Assembly: GCF_022347725.1 (NCBI RefSeq)
Contig: NZ_JAKRGB010000016.1
Span: 1 to 64,000, forward strand
Length of the DNA: 64,000 bases
Origin: Ruegeria sp. Ofav3-42
Lineage (GTDB): Bacteria; Pseudomonadota; Alphaproteobacteria; Rhodobacterales; Rhodobacteraceae
Direction of reading: 5' to 3'
A model generated the notes under the pieces. The model saw only the letters and a program-made list of their open reading frames with translations. It had not been told where the DNA came from and ran no database searches. Positions 36,584-45,443 of the stretch are shown here, one piece after another. How positions within the stretch are numbered: the stretch's first letter is position 1; each line of letters opens with the position of its first letter. The translations under genes were made by a program, and so were the position numbers.

Positions 36584-36940
36584 GTGCCGATAGCAAGAGA
36601 TCAGATTTTGATTACTATTGATGGGGTAAAAGACCTCATCGAGTCTGGAGTCGACTTCCGCTGTCGGTATGAGCTTGTCGAGTTCGCGGACGATGGGAAA
36701 CCCCGCTACCAATGCGTCTATCTCCGTGAGGGAGAACCGGAAGCCATTCTGGTGGCGACAAGGTTCGGTCCCTACGGACCGGATGCGCGGCTCTTCAACA
36801 TCTGGCCGGGTCTCTTCAAACATCACGTTGAATTCGGCGATGGTCGTCCTTTGTGTTTTGGGCTGGATTACTCTATTGCCTTCGACCCTCCCGGCGGAGG
36901 CGATGATCTTCCGACAGGACGGAAGCGTCCGGACAACTGA
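36584..36940 (+). CDS. Hypothetical protein at head of the virB cluster
   Basis: 118 residues from GTG 36584, chosen for its strong GGGGGAG site. No signal peptide. DQILITIDGVKDLIESGVDF and RYQCVYLREGEPEAILVATR suggest a small soluble alpha/beta protein. No family recognised. It overlaps the transglycosylase gene by 101 bases in another frame, which argues for cotranscription with virB genes. Confidence 0.6.
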   Translation: MPIARDQILITIDGVKDLIESGVDFRCRYELVEFADDGKPRYQCVYLREGEPEAILVATRFGPYGPDARLFNIWPGLFKHHVEFGDGRPLCFGLDYSIAFDPPGGGDDLPTGRKRPDN

Positions 36941-37583
36941 CGGCTGGACGTTTCATGAACTGAGCAACGAGGGAAAACAATCGCCCCAACGCGTGCGATC
37001 GCGCGCCAGAGCGTCAGCAGACGTGTTGGTCGCAATCAGTGATACTGCGGATCGCCATGCACATAACACTGCGCTGAAGCAAATAGACCTGACCTCCAAA
37101 GACTGGCACGCCTTGTTTCGGGCTCTGATTGAAGCCGAAAGTGCCTATCATCCACATGCCATCAGCCCAAAGGGCGCTTACGGGCTGGGTCAGTTGATGC
37201 CGGCTACCGCCCGTGACCTGGGCGTAGACAGAACGGATATTGCCGAAAATCTGGACGGGTCGGCGCGCTATCTTCTGGCTCAGCTTGCCGCGTTCCGGGA
37301 CATTGATCTCGCGCTGGCGGCATACAATGCAGGCCCGCATCGCGTCATTGAATATGGCGGCGTCCCGCCCTTCAAAGAAACTCAAACCTACATCGCGCGC
37401 GTGCATCACATCCGCGCGCGGCTTTCGAACACGGCAGCCCGGACCAGAACCAACGGAAGCGCGCGCGCAGACACGCGATCCGCGGTTGTGCCTGGGCAAC
37501 ACCCGGTCGGTTCACCTCGACCCACTCACAGCACGGAACCGAAGTCACATGCATTTGCCGCTATGCCGCCAGAGCGGCCGTGA
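36840..37583 (+). CDS. virB1: Lytic transglycosylase, VirB1-like
   Basis: About 247 residues from ATG 36840, which starts a signal peptide (MVVLCVLGWITLLPSTLPAEA). The SLT domain has the catalytic Glu in ALIEAESAYHPHAISPKGAY, then GLGQLMPATARDLGV and ALAAYNAGPHRV. It opens peptidoglycan for assembly of the secretion channel. A low-complexity, Arg/Thr-rich tail follows. First recognisable T4SS gene, 48 bases before virB2. Confidence 0.88.
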   Translation: MVVLCVLGWITLLPSTLPAEAMIFRQDGSVRTTDGWTFHELSNEGKQSPQRVRSRARASADVLVAISDTADRHAHNTALKQIDLTSKDWHALFRALIEAESAYHPHAISPKGAYGLGQLMPATARDLGVDRTDIAENLDGSARYLLAQLAAFRDIDLALAAYNAGPHRVIEYGGVPPFKETQTYIARVHHIRARLSNTAARTRTNGSARADTRSAVVPGQHPVGSPRPTHSTEPKSHAFAAMPPERP

Positions 37584-37631
37584 TTTCAACGTAATGAGGT
37601 GAGCCGACCATAATCGGAACGAGGGAGCTCT

Positions 37632-37913
37632 ATGCAACACCAACCCTCAAGACATCTGCCTCTGCTGATTGGCTTAGTCCTCATGACGGCCACCCCGGCT
37701 CTCGCGCAGGATCTCTCTCCCATCCAATCCATGTTGGAAACCGTCGAAGCTGCGCTGACCGGTCCGATCGGCATTGCCGTGGCAACCCTCGCCGTCATTG
37801 GCACGGGCTTCATGTGCATGATGGGTCGGCTCAACTGGGGCTGGTTTGCCTCAGTGGTCATCGGAATCGTGTTGATTTTTTCTGCCGGCACCATTGTGGC
37901 GGGATTCACGTGA
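37632..37913 (+). CDS. virB2: VirB2-type pilin (TrbC/VirB2 family)
   Basis: 93 residues: a long signal sequence ending at TPALAQ, then two hydrophobic helices (GIAVATLAVIGTGFMCMMG and WFASVVIGIVLIFSAGTIVA) separated by a short charged loop. This is the standard VirB2 pilin architecture. Its stop overlaps the virB3 start. Confidence 0.88.
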   Translation: MQHQPSRHLPLLIGLVLMTATPALAQDLSPIQSMLETVEAALTGPIGIAVATLAVIGTGFMCMMGRLNWGWFASVVIGIVLIFSAGTIVAGFT

Positions 37914-38206
37914 TGCCGGAAACCCATGACATGATACGGTCCCCGCTCTTTCTTGGCCTTGCCCGCCCGCCCAAATATCTCGGTCTTCCTGTTGGGTATC
38001 TCGTCGCCTTATCTTTGGCGATTGTCCTTCCCTTCATCTGGACCAAATCGCTGATCTTCTTTCTGATGGGTGCTCTGGCCTATCCGGTTCTTTGGTTTGT
38101 CGCGGATAAAGAACCGCATTTCTTCGAAGTGCTGCGCGTCTCATTCGGGGCCGTGCGCGGCACGCGCAACCGCGCCCTTCATGGCGGGGACAGCTATGGC
38201 ATTTGA
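37913..38206 (+). CDS. virB3: VirB3-family inner-membrane protein
   Basis: 97 residues. RSPLFLGLARPPKYLGLPVG is the family's N-terminal amphipathic piece, followed by two membrane helices and HFFEVLRVSF. It works with VirB4 at the inner-membrane complex. It starts one base inside virB2 and its end overlaps virB4 by 11 bases. Confidence 0.9.
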   Translation: MPETHDMIRSPLFLGLARPPKYLGLPVGYLVALSLAIVLPFIWTKSLIFFLMGALAYPVLWFVADKEPHFFEVLRVSFGAVRGTRNRALHGGDSYGI

Positions 38207-40577
38207 CGGGTTGCGATACGCCAAACTCGGCACGGCGGTGTTTGAGGCCAGCGGGCCAGCACTGACACGCGAACGCTATCTGTCGGAGCATCTGCCCTAT
38301 TTCACCTTTGCCAAACCGGATGTGATGATACTGCGCGAAGGCGACCTGATGGCCACGCTGCGTCTTGACGGTCTGGCGGCCTCCACGACGCCTGACGCAG
38401 ACCTGGATGCGATGAAACGTGCTGTTGCTGCTGTGATCGCGCAGACGGGCAATCTCTACGGCTTTTATGTGCATCGAATCTTTGTGCCGCAGAACCTGAC
38501 ACTCAAGCCAGTCTCCGGCAATGTCTTTGCGGCCGAGATCGACCGCTGCTGGCAGACACATATTGCAAGTCTCAACTGCAAAAAGCCGCAGCTTTATCTC
38601 AGCATTCTCCGACGCCCGGACATCGGCGCTCGGGTGCCGTTGTTGAGTACGATCGCCAAACACACATGGATGAAGTCCCGGGATGCCCGGGTCCGCGAGC
38701 TGGACGAGGTCACCGGCTTTTTTGAAACCGCGCTCTCTGGTGCCAAGCCAAAGCGATTGGACAATACTACAGGCGAATGGCTGGGCTATCTCGGAGCACT
38801 GCTCACCGGTCAGTTTGCGCCAATCGCGCCACCCTGTTCCCCCCTGCCCCTCTCCTACGCACTAGGATCCTGCCGCGCCACCTTTGATGGCAACACGGCG
38901 CGCCTCATCTGTGGAAACACGGGCTTGGCCCGCGTTGGCGCGCTCTTCAGCATCAAGAACTATCCGCCCCAGACCGATGTCTCACTTTTTGACGGGCTCG
39001 ACCTGCCGCTTGATGTGGTCCTGACAAATTCCTTCACACCGATCCCCACAAACATCATGGGAGAGCGCATCCAGAGGATCATCCGGCAAATGCGGGCGGC
39101 TGATGATGCCGCGGTGTCATTGCGCGAACAGCTGTTAGAGGCTGCTGATGATCAGGAGGCCGGGCGCATTGCTTTCGGGGATCATCACCTGTCGATCGCG
39201 GTCTACGCACCAAATCAGGCAACGCTGGAACAGGCCGCTGCGGAGGTAAAACGTCTGGGGCAGGACATGATGGCGGTGATCGTCCGGGAGAGCATGGCAC
39301 TCAAGGCCACCTATTTTGCGCAAGCCCCGGGCAATTTTGGATACCGTGCCCGCAAGACGCCGATCTCCACGATCAATTTTGCGGACTTCTCGGCCCTGCA
39401 TGGCAGTGTCGAAGGCCGATCTGACATAGAGACGCCATGGGGCCATCGACTGACGGTGTTCCCTACATCCACCGCCTCCGGCTACAGCTTCAATTTTCAT
39501 GAACCGGGATCACCCGAACGCGAGCCCACGGTGGGTCATACACTCATTCTGGGCCGCACCGGCAGCGGCAAGACCCTCACTTCCGCTTTCCTGGCGGCGC
39601 AATCGCAGCGCATTGGAACGCGTCTTTTCTTTTTCGACAAGGATCGCGGGTTGGAAATGGCCGTGCGTGCCCTGGGCGGGTGCTACAATACCATCCTGGC
39701 TGGCATGCCGACGGGTCTGAACCCGCTACAGACCGAGATTGATGAGCGCGGACAGGCCTGGCTCACCGATTGGCTTGCCACATTGCTGTCGCGCGCCGGG
39801 GATCTGTCCGGGGAACAATCGCGCCAGATCCAGAGTGCCGTGTCTCAGAATGCCAAAGCGGGTGTCTCCCTGCAGCACTTCGCATCGTTTCAGACGCTTT
39901 TTCAGGCACTGGATGATGAGGGCGAGCTAAAGGCCCGCGTTGGTGAATGGGCTCTCGGAGGACGTTTTGGCTGGGTGTTCGATAAGCCCGAGAGCAGAGA
40001 CGCCCTGGAGATGGTGGGTGACATCATTGCCTTCGACATGACCGAAATTCTCGACATGTCGACGGAGCGCATGGCGGTTCTGTCCTACATACTGCGCCGG
40101 ATCGAACGGATCGTGGAAGATCGTCGTCCCACCTTGATTGTTCTGGATGAGGCCTGGAAACTGCTCGATGATCCCTATTTTGCGGCCCGTCTGGAAAACT
40201 GGCTGGTCACCTTGCGCAAGATGAATTGCGCCGTGGTCATGCTGACGCAATATCCCAGACAGCTGCGCGCGGCGCGGGTCGGCAAAACAATCGTTGAGAC
40301 AGTGCCGACCCAGATCCTGTTTCCCAATGATCGCGCCACAGCCGCCGATTATGAGCTGCTGCGCGTGAATGAAAAAGAAGCGGCACTGCTCTCCCAGCCA
40401 ACAACCGGTCAACGCGTCGCGTTGGTGCGATCCGCAGGCGACTCCGTTCTTGTCGATGCGGATCTTTCGGCCCTCGGCCCCCTGTTACCCATTCTGGGCG
40501 GAGGCTGCTCCGGCGCGGCCCGTGTCGGTGCGGATTGGCGCAGCACGCCTGAATTCTGGAGGGCAGCATGCAGCTGA
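38196..40577 (+). CDS. virB4: VirB4-family ATPase
   Basis: 793 residues from ATG 38196 (MAFDGLRYAKLG); the longer frame from 38070 runs through virB3 and is not used. CagE/TrbE/VirB N-terminal domain, then a RecA-like motor with Walker A in LILGRTGSGKTLTSAF and Walker B in PTLIVLDEAWKLLDD. Further family motifs are VVMLTQYPRQL and PTQILFPN. It energises pilus assembly and substrate transfer at the inner membrane. The C-terminus overlaps the small lipoprotein gene by 10 bases. Confidence 0.95.
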   Translation: MAFDGLRYAKLGTAVFEASGPALTRERYLSEHLPYFTFAKPDVMILREGDLMATLRLDGLAASTTPDADLDAMKRAVAAVIAQTGNLYGFYVHRIFVPQNLTLKPVSGNVFAAEIDRCWQTHIASLNCKKPQLYLSILRRPDIGARVPLLSTIAKHTWMKSRDARVRELDEVTGFFETALSGAKPKRLDNTTGEWLGYLGALLTGQFAPIAPPCSPLPLSYALGSCRATFDGNTARLICGNTGLARVGALFSIKNYPPQTDVSLFDGLDLPLDVVLTNSFTPIPTNIMGERIQRIIRQMRAADDAAVSLREQLLEAADDQEAGRIAFGDHHLSIAVYAPNQATLEQAAAEVKRLGQDMMAVIVRESMALKATYFAQAPGNFGYRARKTPISTINFADFSALHGSVEGRSDIETPWGHRLTVFPTSTASGYSFNFHEPGSPEREPTVGHTLILGRTGSGKTLTSAFLAAQSQRIGTRLFFFDKDRGLEMAVRALGGCYNTILAGMPTGLNPLQTEIDERGQAWLTDWLATLLSRAGDLSGEQSRQIQSAVSQNAKAGVSLQHFASFQTLFQALDDEGELKARVGEWALGGRFGWVFDKPESRDALEMVGDIIAFDMTEILDMSTERMAVLSYILRRIERIVEDRRPTLIVLDEAWKLLDDPYFAARLENWLVTLRKMNCAVVMLTQYPRQLRAARVGKTIVETVPTQILFPNDRATAADYELLRVNEKEAALLSQPTTGQRVALVRSAGDSVLVDADLSALGPLLPILGGGCSGAARVGADWRSTPEFWRAACS

Positions 40578-40753
40578 AACCTGTCCTCCTGATCCTCTCA
40601 TTGGCGGCTTGTGAGAAATACACCGATGCGACATCGCCCTGTTTCGGCAAGGATGGCAAACCAGCCGTGACGCGCGGCAGCACCTCATACCTGTCCTTCG
40701 CCGCCTTCCCTGCAAAAGATTGCAGCTTCGTAGAGATTGAGGGGCTCCAATGA
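40568..40753 (+). CDS. Small lipoprotein, VirB7-like position
   Basis: 61 residues with a signal peptide and lipobox (LLILSLAACEKYT, lipidated Cys at about 15). Two further Cys (SPCFGKD, KDCSFVE) could bond each other or VirB9. VirB7 proteins are small outer-membrane lipoproteins that anchor VirB9, so the size, lipobox and location support that role, although sequence similarity at this length is weak. Confidence 0.7.
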   Translation: MQLKPVLLILSLAACEKYTDATSPCFGKDGKPAVTRGSTSYLSFAAFPAKDCSFVEIEGLQ

Positions 40754-41856
40754 AATCCGCCGTCGTCCTTATTGTACTCGCCACCCATTCCGCCTCTCCG
40801 GTGCAGGGGCAAGGTGTGCCGGTTCAGGACAATGCGGGCCTGGGTCAGCTCTCCCTGTTGCTCTCTGGCCTTGGCAAAGACCTGCAAGCTCAGCGAGATC
40901 AATTGGGCACCGGCCGGACTCTTTCATCCGTTCAGGCGGATCAGCTGCGGGCGCTTGATGGGATCTCTGCCACCCTGACCGGACCGGGGCTCGACATTCG
41001 CGCATTGGAAGGTAATGCCGATTTCCCCGCCGATGAAATCTATCCCGCCGTCTCCACTCACCCGATGGATAATCGCCTTTTTGGCGAGACCCGGGAGACC
41101 ATTGAGATGATGATTGTCCGGGTTGCCGGCGAATACGCAGATGCGCCAGGAGTGCGCCGCGCCAGCCTTTCCGCAACCCAGTGGCGTTGCCTGTTCCAGG
41201 CGCTGGTCAAACAGGAAAGCCGGTTCAGTGTTTCCGCGCAAAGCCCGGTCGGGGCCTATGGCCTGACTCAGCTCATGCCGGGAACGGCTGATGATCTGGG
41301 TGTGGATCGCTATGATGTGATGGGCAATCTGCGGGGCGGCGCGCATTACATTACAACCCAGCTCAACACGTTCGGCACCATTCCGCATGCACTGGCGGCC
41401 TACAATGCCGGACCCGGGCGGGTGCAGGACTACGGTGGCGTTCCACCCTTCCCCGAAACCCAGGGCTACGTCCGCAATATCTCGCGCTACTACAATGAGT
41501 ACCTCGCCGTGATTGGCGGGGCGGACGCGCTTGGCACATTGTCCCCCTCCGATATGGCACTGGCGGAATACAGCAGTGTTTCCGAAGCCAGCGTTTACTA
41601 TGCAGCGGACAACCATGCCACAACCGAGCAGGTAATCAACCGGCTGGCGGCTATCATTCGTCAGATCGATTCAACGCCTGACGTCAAACGCGCATTAGAA
41701 CTCAACACCTACGCCAAGGCCGAGATCGGTCGCATTCTCAATCTGCGGGCCCGCTTGATGGCAGCCAACCAACAGCGCGTGGCAGCCCATGGTCAGCACC
41801 TGGCAGTAGACCGATTGGCCGAGCGGGAATTCATGAGGATGGAGGTGGTTCGATGA
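40750..41856 (+). CDS. VirB5-like protein with an internal lytic transglycosylase domain
   Basis: 368 residues with a signal peptide (to PVQGQ). The N-terminal ~70 residues (GVPVQDNAGLGQLSLLLSGL) and the C-terminal ~80 helical residues (ALELNTYAKAEIGRILNLRA) resemble the next gene, a VirB5. The middle (about 120-260) is a complete SLT domain: catalytic Glu in ALVKQESRFSVSAQSPVGAY, then GLTQLMPGTADDLGVD and ALAAYNAGPGRVQDYGGVPP. The architecture suggests a pilus-tip-associated cell-wall hydrolase, in addition to the VirB1-like enzyme upstream. Overlaps both neighbours by four bases. Confidence 0.85.
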   Translation: MKSAVVLIVLATHSASPVQGQGVPVQDNAGLGQLSLLLSGLGKDLQAQRDQLGTGRTLSSVQADQLRALDGISATLTGPGLDIRALEGNADFPADEIYPAVSTHPMDNRLFGETRETIEMMIVRVAGEYADAPGVRRASLSATQWRCLFQALVKQESRFSVSAQSPVGAYGLTQLMPGTADDLGVDRYDVMGNLRGGAHYITTQLNTFGTIPHALAAYNAGPGRVQDYGGVPPFPETQGYVRNISRYYNEYLAVIGGADALGTLSPSDMALAEYSSVSEASVYYAADNHATTEQVINRLAAIIRQIDSTPDVKRALELNTYAKAEIGRILNLRARLMAANQQRVAAHGQHLAVDRLAEREFMRMEVVR

Positions 41857-42626
41857 ACTGGAATTCTCTGAGTCTGGTGGTTGCAGTGATGGTATTGGGT
41901 ATGTCTCCAAAACCCGCAACTCCGCAGGGTGTTCCGACGTTCGACAATTCGAACCTGCGCCAATTGGTGCTGCAGCTTGAACACATGGCCGAGGATCTGA
42001 ACGTCCAGCTTCAGCAGCTGGCCACCATGCGGCAAGAGGTGGAAACCCAGCTCAGTCAGCTTTTGAACCTCGAAGCGCAGCTGGCCTCTTTAAGCGAGGG
42101 TAATGAGCTGGGTGAGCTGTTCGCTTCGGCCCGGGAGTTCGAGCGGGTGCGCGGCAAGCTGACCGCGCCGCTGGCCACCGTAGAAGCTCTGTCCAGCGGG
42201 GATTTTCTGAGTGGGTTTCGACCTGATGCGGAACTGGATGCGGCGGTGGAACGTGTTCTGTCGGGAAGCGGGTTCACGCAGGAGCGCCTGTCCGTTCTGG
42301 CAACAAGCGAAGAACCCGCCGACAATCGGCTGGCGACCCGTGCCGGGTCCAGCGCGATGTTGTCAATGGCCGCCCAGGAAAGTCACGCTGAGGCTGGCGA
42401 AAGTCTGGGGCGGCTCGAAACTATGGTGGGGCTGATTGACGACCAGCAGGGCCTGAAAGCCGCCGTCGATCTCAACACCCGTGTGACCGCGGAGCTGGGG
42501 ATCATCCTCACGCAAATCTGGCGGCTCGAAGCTGCCGCGGGCGTCAATGGCGGTCAGCTAGGATTGGTTGACGCTGCTACATTGGCTGAAGAACGAAAAT
42601 TCCGCTCCATGGAGGTTCCGAAATGA
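41853..42626 (+). CDS. virB5: VirB5-family pilus-tip protein
   Basis: 257 residues: signal peptide (to PATPQ), then GVPTFDNSNLRQLVLQLEHM and long helices with QLQQLATMRQEVETQLSQLL. The C-terminal AVDLNTRVTAELGIILTQIW is typical of VirB5/TrbJ minor pilins. It overlaps the preceding fused gene by four bases; the pair shares N- and C-terminal parts and probably arose by duplication. Confidence 0.82.
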   Translation: MNWNSLSLVVAVMVLGMSPKPATPQGVPTFDNSNLRQLVLQLEHMAEDLNVQLQQLATMRQEVETQLSQLLNLEAQLASLSEGNELGELFASAREFERVRGKLTAPLATVEALSSGDFLSGFRPDAELDAAVERVLSGSGFTQERLSVLATSEEPADNRLATRAGSSAMLSMAAQESHAEAGESLGRLETMVGLIDDQQGLKAAVDLNTRVTAELGIILTQIWRLEAAAGVNGGQLGLVDAATLAEERKFRSMEVPK

Positions 42627-43018
42627 TCCAGTTTCCGACAATCGTATGGGCTGGTGCAGCTCTCATCTGCCTCCCCGCTCACGCTAACCCCCAATCTTCG
42701 GAGCGGACTTTCGAGACCATGGCGCAGCCTCAAGGCGCACACGTCGAATGCAAGGCGCCGCGGCCACCGAAGGATCTGGCTGAGACGGCCTATATTCGAA
42801 ACGGCTATCGCGCGATCCTACGGATAATGGCCGCTGAGAAATGGAAAGAGACTGGTTCATGCGACTGCTATCTATCTGCGATCAAATGGGAAGAGGTTTT
42901 GCAAGCAGGCCTCAAATTTCATACCTCAAACGACCCCAGACGACCTTTCGATACATCTGACCTGAGAGAAAAAGCCGACGATTTGCTTGCTCAACGCGAT
43001 GAGGCTTGTGAGCGCTGA
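42623..43018 (+). CDS. Predicted exported protein in the virB operon, unknown
   Basis: 131 residues with a signal peptide (IVWAGAALICLPAHA). The mature part has several Cys (VECKAPRPPKDL, GSCDCYLSAIKWEEV, DEACER) suited to disulfides. Not a known VirB subunit to me. Overlaps virB5 by four bases and virB6 by one, so it belongs to the operon. Fewer Gly/Ala-rich codons than its neighbours. Confidence 0.7.
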   Translation: MIQFPTIVWAGAALICLPAHANPQSSERTFETMAQPQGAHVECKAPRPPKDLAETAYIRNGYRAILRIMAAEKWKETGSCDCYLSAIKWEEVLQAGLKFHTSNDPRRPFDTSDLREKADDLLAQRDEACER

Positions 43019-44049
43019 TGGGAATAATCTCTGACATACTTGAGCAAGTTGACGACGCTATAGCCACAGTATCTCAAGAAGGGTTTGTTGCTTCTGCTGG
43101 AGCGGTGGGCGATGTCCTTTCCGTTGGTGCGACTGTTCTGTTGATCCTGATGGGGATCAATGTGGTCATGCAGCTTCGACCAATGACCTTTGGTAGCACC
43201 TTTGCCTTTGGAATCAAGGTCGCGCTCATAGGTATCTTTGCTCAAAGCTGGGACAACTTTGCGGTTGTCTATGGTATCGCCGTAGAAGTCCCTGAAAGTA
43301 TTGGAGCTTCGATACTCGACCTAACAGATTCCGGCGACGAAGCTGGCGTCTATGAAAGCCTCGACAGCATGGTCATCCGGATTACCGCCTATGGCGATGC
43401 CATCGGGGACCGGGCCGGTTGGGTCTTCGGAGCTGTTCTTGGAGCGATATTCTTTGTTTTATCGGCTGTCTTTGCCGCGATCGCCGCAGGCATCATCGCC
43501 TACGCACGGATAGTCTTTACCCTGATGATCGTGATCGCGCCGTTCATGATCCTCACTTCGCTCTTCAAACCCACCCAATCCCTCTTCGAAGCCTGGACCC
43601 GCGCCACGATCGGCTACGCCTTGATGCCGGTCGCGGCGGCCGGTGCAGCCGGAATAATCGTCGCTATTGCCGAAGCTGTCGGTGAAGCCTCCGTTGATCC
43701 AGACAATGTCGAGACCATCAGCCTGATCCTGCCTTTCCTCGTGATCCTGCTGCTCTCGGCCGGGATCATGGCCGCCGTGCCCTTTATTGCGTCCAACCTG
43801 ACTGGTGTTATGGGGATTGCCTCGAATGCCATCGGTCTGACCGGACTGGCACGGCAAGGCGTCGTCAATGCAAGCGCGTACGGTATGGGCGGTGCAGGCC
43901 GTGTACTGACGGGCCGCACGCCTTTCGAGATCCGCCGGGATATCAGTGCTGCAGCAACGGCGAGTAACCAAATCATCCGACGCACCCCCGCTCAGTCACT
44001 CGCGCGCATAAAAGCCTTCCGCGCCTTCATGGCCTCCCAGAAGACATGA
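43018..44049 (+). CDS. virB6: VirB6-family inner-membrane channel protein
   Basis: 343 residues with about six membrane helices (for example VGATVLLILMGINVVMQLRP and GAILFALLFAVFAAIAAG-like segment at about 140). The conserved loop with a Trp (FEAWTRATIGYALMPVAAAG) is typical of TrbL/VirB6. It forms part of the inner-membrane channel. Starts one base inside the preceding gene's stop and ends four bases inside virB8. Confidence 0.88.
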   Translation: MGIISDILEQVDDAIATVSQEGFVASAGAVGDVLSVGATVLLILMGINVVMQLRPMTFGSTFAFGIKVALIGIFAQSWDNFAVVYGIAVEVPESIGASILDLTDSGDEAGVYESLDSMVIRITAYGDAIGDRAGWVFGAVLGAIFFVLSAVFAAIAAGIIAYARIVFTLMIVIAPFMILTSLFKPTQSLFEAWTRATIGYALMPVAAAGAAGIIVAIAEAVGEASVDPDNVETISLILPFLVILLLSAGIMAAVPFIASNLTGVMGIASNAIGLTGLARQGVVNASAYGMGGAGRVLTGRTPFEIRRDISAAATASNQIIRRTPAQSLARIKAFRAFMASQKT

Positions 44050-44711
44050 CCCGGGCGCCGTTCGATCAAGATGCCTTCGAGGCAGATTTCATCTTCGGAC
44101 CCCGACGCAGAGAACGCTTTGCCTATTTCATAGCCGCAGCGGGCGTCATTGTCGGCCTCACCGGCTTTGTGGGCGCCATTACCCTGTTCCCACTCAAGAC
44201 AATCGAAACCTTCGTGGTTGTCGTCGACAAAGACACCGGTGAGATGGACCGCGTTGCCGCTGTTGAGGCGCTCAGCCTTGATGAAAGTGATGCGATCATC
44301 CAGGCCAATCTCGTCGCCTATGTCGATGACCGGGAAACCTATGACCTGACCGATGGAGAACAGCGGATCAATTCCGTACTGCAACGTTCGGATGAGGACG
44401 CTGAACGAACCCTGCGTGATCTCTGGTCCTCGACCAACCCGGACTACCCGATCACAATCTATGGGCGGGAGGCCAGGATCGATGTGGTGATCCGTTCGGT
44501 CAATCAGATCGAGCCCGGTGTGGCACAGGTGCGTTTCACCAGGACCCTGCGCAATCCCCGCGACACAAGGACAGTTACACGGCCTTACGTCGCCACGCTC
44601 GCCTACGCTTTCAAACCGGAAACCCGCCAGCGGTTGCAGCAGGTCTGGTCCAACCCGCTGGGCTTCGTCGTAACATCCTATCGCGTCGATGCAGAAACGC
44701 TGGAGAATTGA
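44046..44711 (+). CDS. virB8: VirB8-family protein
   Basis: 221 residues: short cytoplasmic N-terminus, a single membrane helix (YFIAAAGVIVGLTGFVGAIT) and a periplasmic NTF2-like domain. Wording such as TFVVVVDKDTGEMDRV, QANLVAYVDDRETYDL and YVATLAYAF fits the family. It nucleates the inner-membrane complex and contacts VirB10. Confidence 0.9.
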   Translation: MTRAPFDQDAFEADFIFGPRRRERFAYFIAAAGVIVGLTGFVGAITLFPLKTIETFVVVVDKDTGEMDRVAAVEALSLDESDAIIQANLVAYVDDRETYDLTDGEQRINSVLQRSDEDAERTLRDLWSSTNPDYPITIYGREARIDVVIRSVNQIEPGVAQVRFTRTLRNPRDTRTVTRPYVATLAYAFKPETRQRLQQVWSNPLGFVVTSYRVDAETLEN

Positions 44712-44714
44712 GTG

Positions 44715-45440
44715 ATGCGCTTCACCCTTCCTGTTCTCCTTTTCGCACTCATTCCGGGCATCGCCCTGTCAGAGGCCACACCGCAGGGTGGACCAAAAGA
44801 CACACGCATCCGTTATGCGGTCTATGACATCAATCAGGTCTTTCGCATCGAGACCGATCTGCGCCACTCCACCACAATCCAGTTTGGTCAGGGCGAGCGT
44901 TTTGAAGCGGTCATTGTCGGGGATACGGAGAGCTTTCAGGTCGATCCCATTCCCGAACTCGGCAACATCTTGACCATCAAACCTCATGTCCGGAACGCCT
45001 CCACAAACATGACAGTCATCACCAATCGCCGCAGCTATGTCTTCCATCTGCGCGAAGGGTCCTTGCCTGGGCGCGGCGGCATGTTCTTCGAGGTGCGATT
45101 TCGCTATCCGGGGGAGGCAAGGCGCGCGAGCTCTGCCAGCGCAAGGGTCAAAGGTTTCGCAGCACCGCGCAACTTCAATTACAAGCTCGCAGGCAGAAGC
45201 GATTTCCAGCCCGTCGGCGTTTATGATGACGGGCGCTTTACCTTTTTCACCTTCCCGGAAAATGCGCGCCAGCCAGCCATCTTCAAGGCGGACAATCAGG
45301 GGCGCGAGCGCACAGTGAACTGGACCCAACAGGGCAACACGGTCCGCGTCACCGGGACAAGTTCCTTCTGGACCCTGCGCCTCGGCGAAGCTGCGCTTTG
45401 CATCTATCGCGATACATCCGCCGTATCGGTGGGGAACTGA
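44715..45440 (+). CDS. virB9: VirB9-family outer-membrane complex protein
   Basis: About 241 residues with a signal peptide (to GIALSEA). N-terminal domain (TRIRYAVYDINQVFRI, TTIQFGQGERFEAVIVGD) and C-terminal domain (NFNYKLAGRSDFQPVGVYDD, GRFTFFTFPEN) match VirB9/CagX. ATG 44715 is preferred; a GTG directly before it is also in frame. Three bases separate it from virB10. Confidence 0.92.
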   Translation: MRFTLPVLLFALIPGIALSEATPQGGPKDTRIRYAVYDINQVFRIETDLRHSTTIQFGQGERFEAVIVGDTESFQVDPIPELGNILTIKPHVRNASTNMTVITNRRSYVFHLREGSLPGRGGMFFEVRFRYPGEARRASSASARVKGFAAPRNFNYKLAGRSDFQPVGVYDDGRFTFFTFPENARQPAIFKADNQGRERTVNWTQQGNTVRVTGTSSFWTLRLGEAALCIYRDTSAVSVGN

Positions 45441-45443
45441 ACC

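Noticed and set aside
36669..36839. Longer N-terminus for the VirB1-like protein
   Set aside because: It would be read inside the preceding gene in another frame, and the signal peptide starts at ATG 36840.
38070..38195. Longer N-terminus for VirB4
   Set aside because: It runs through virB3; ATG 38196 gives the normal VirB4 start.
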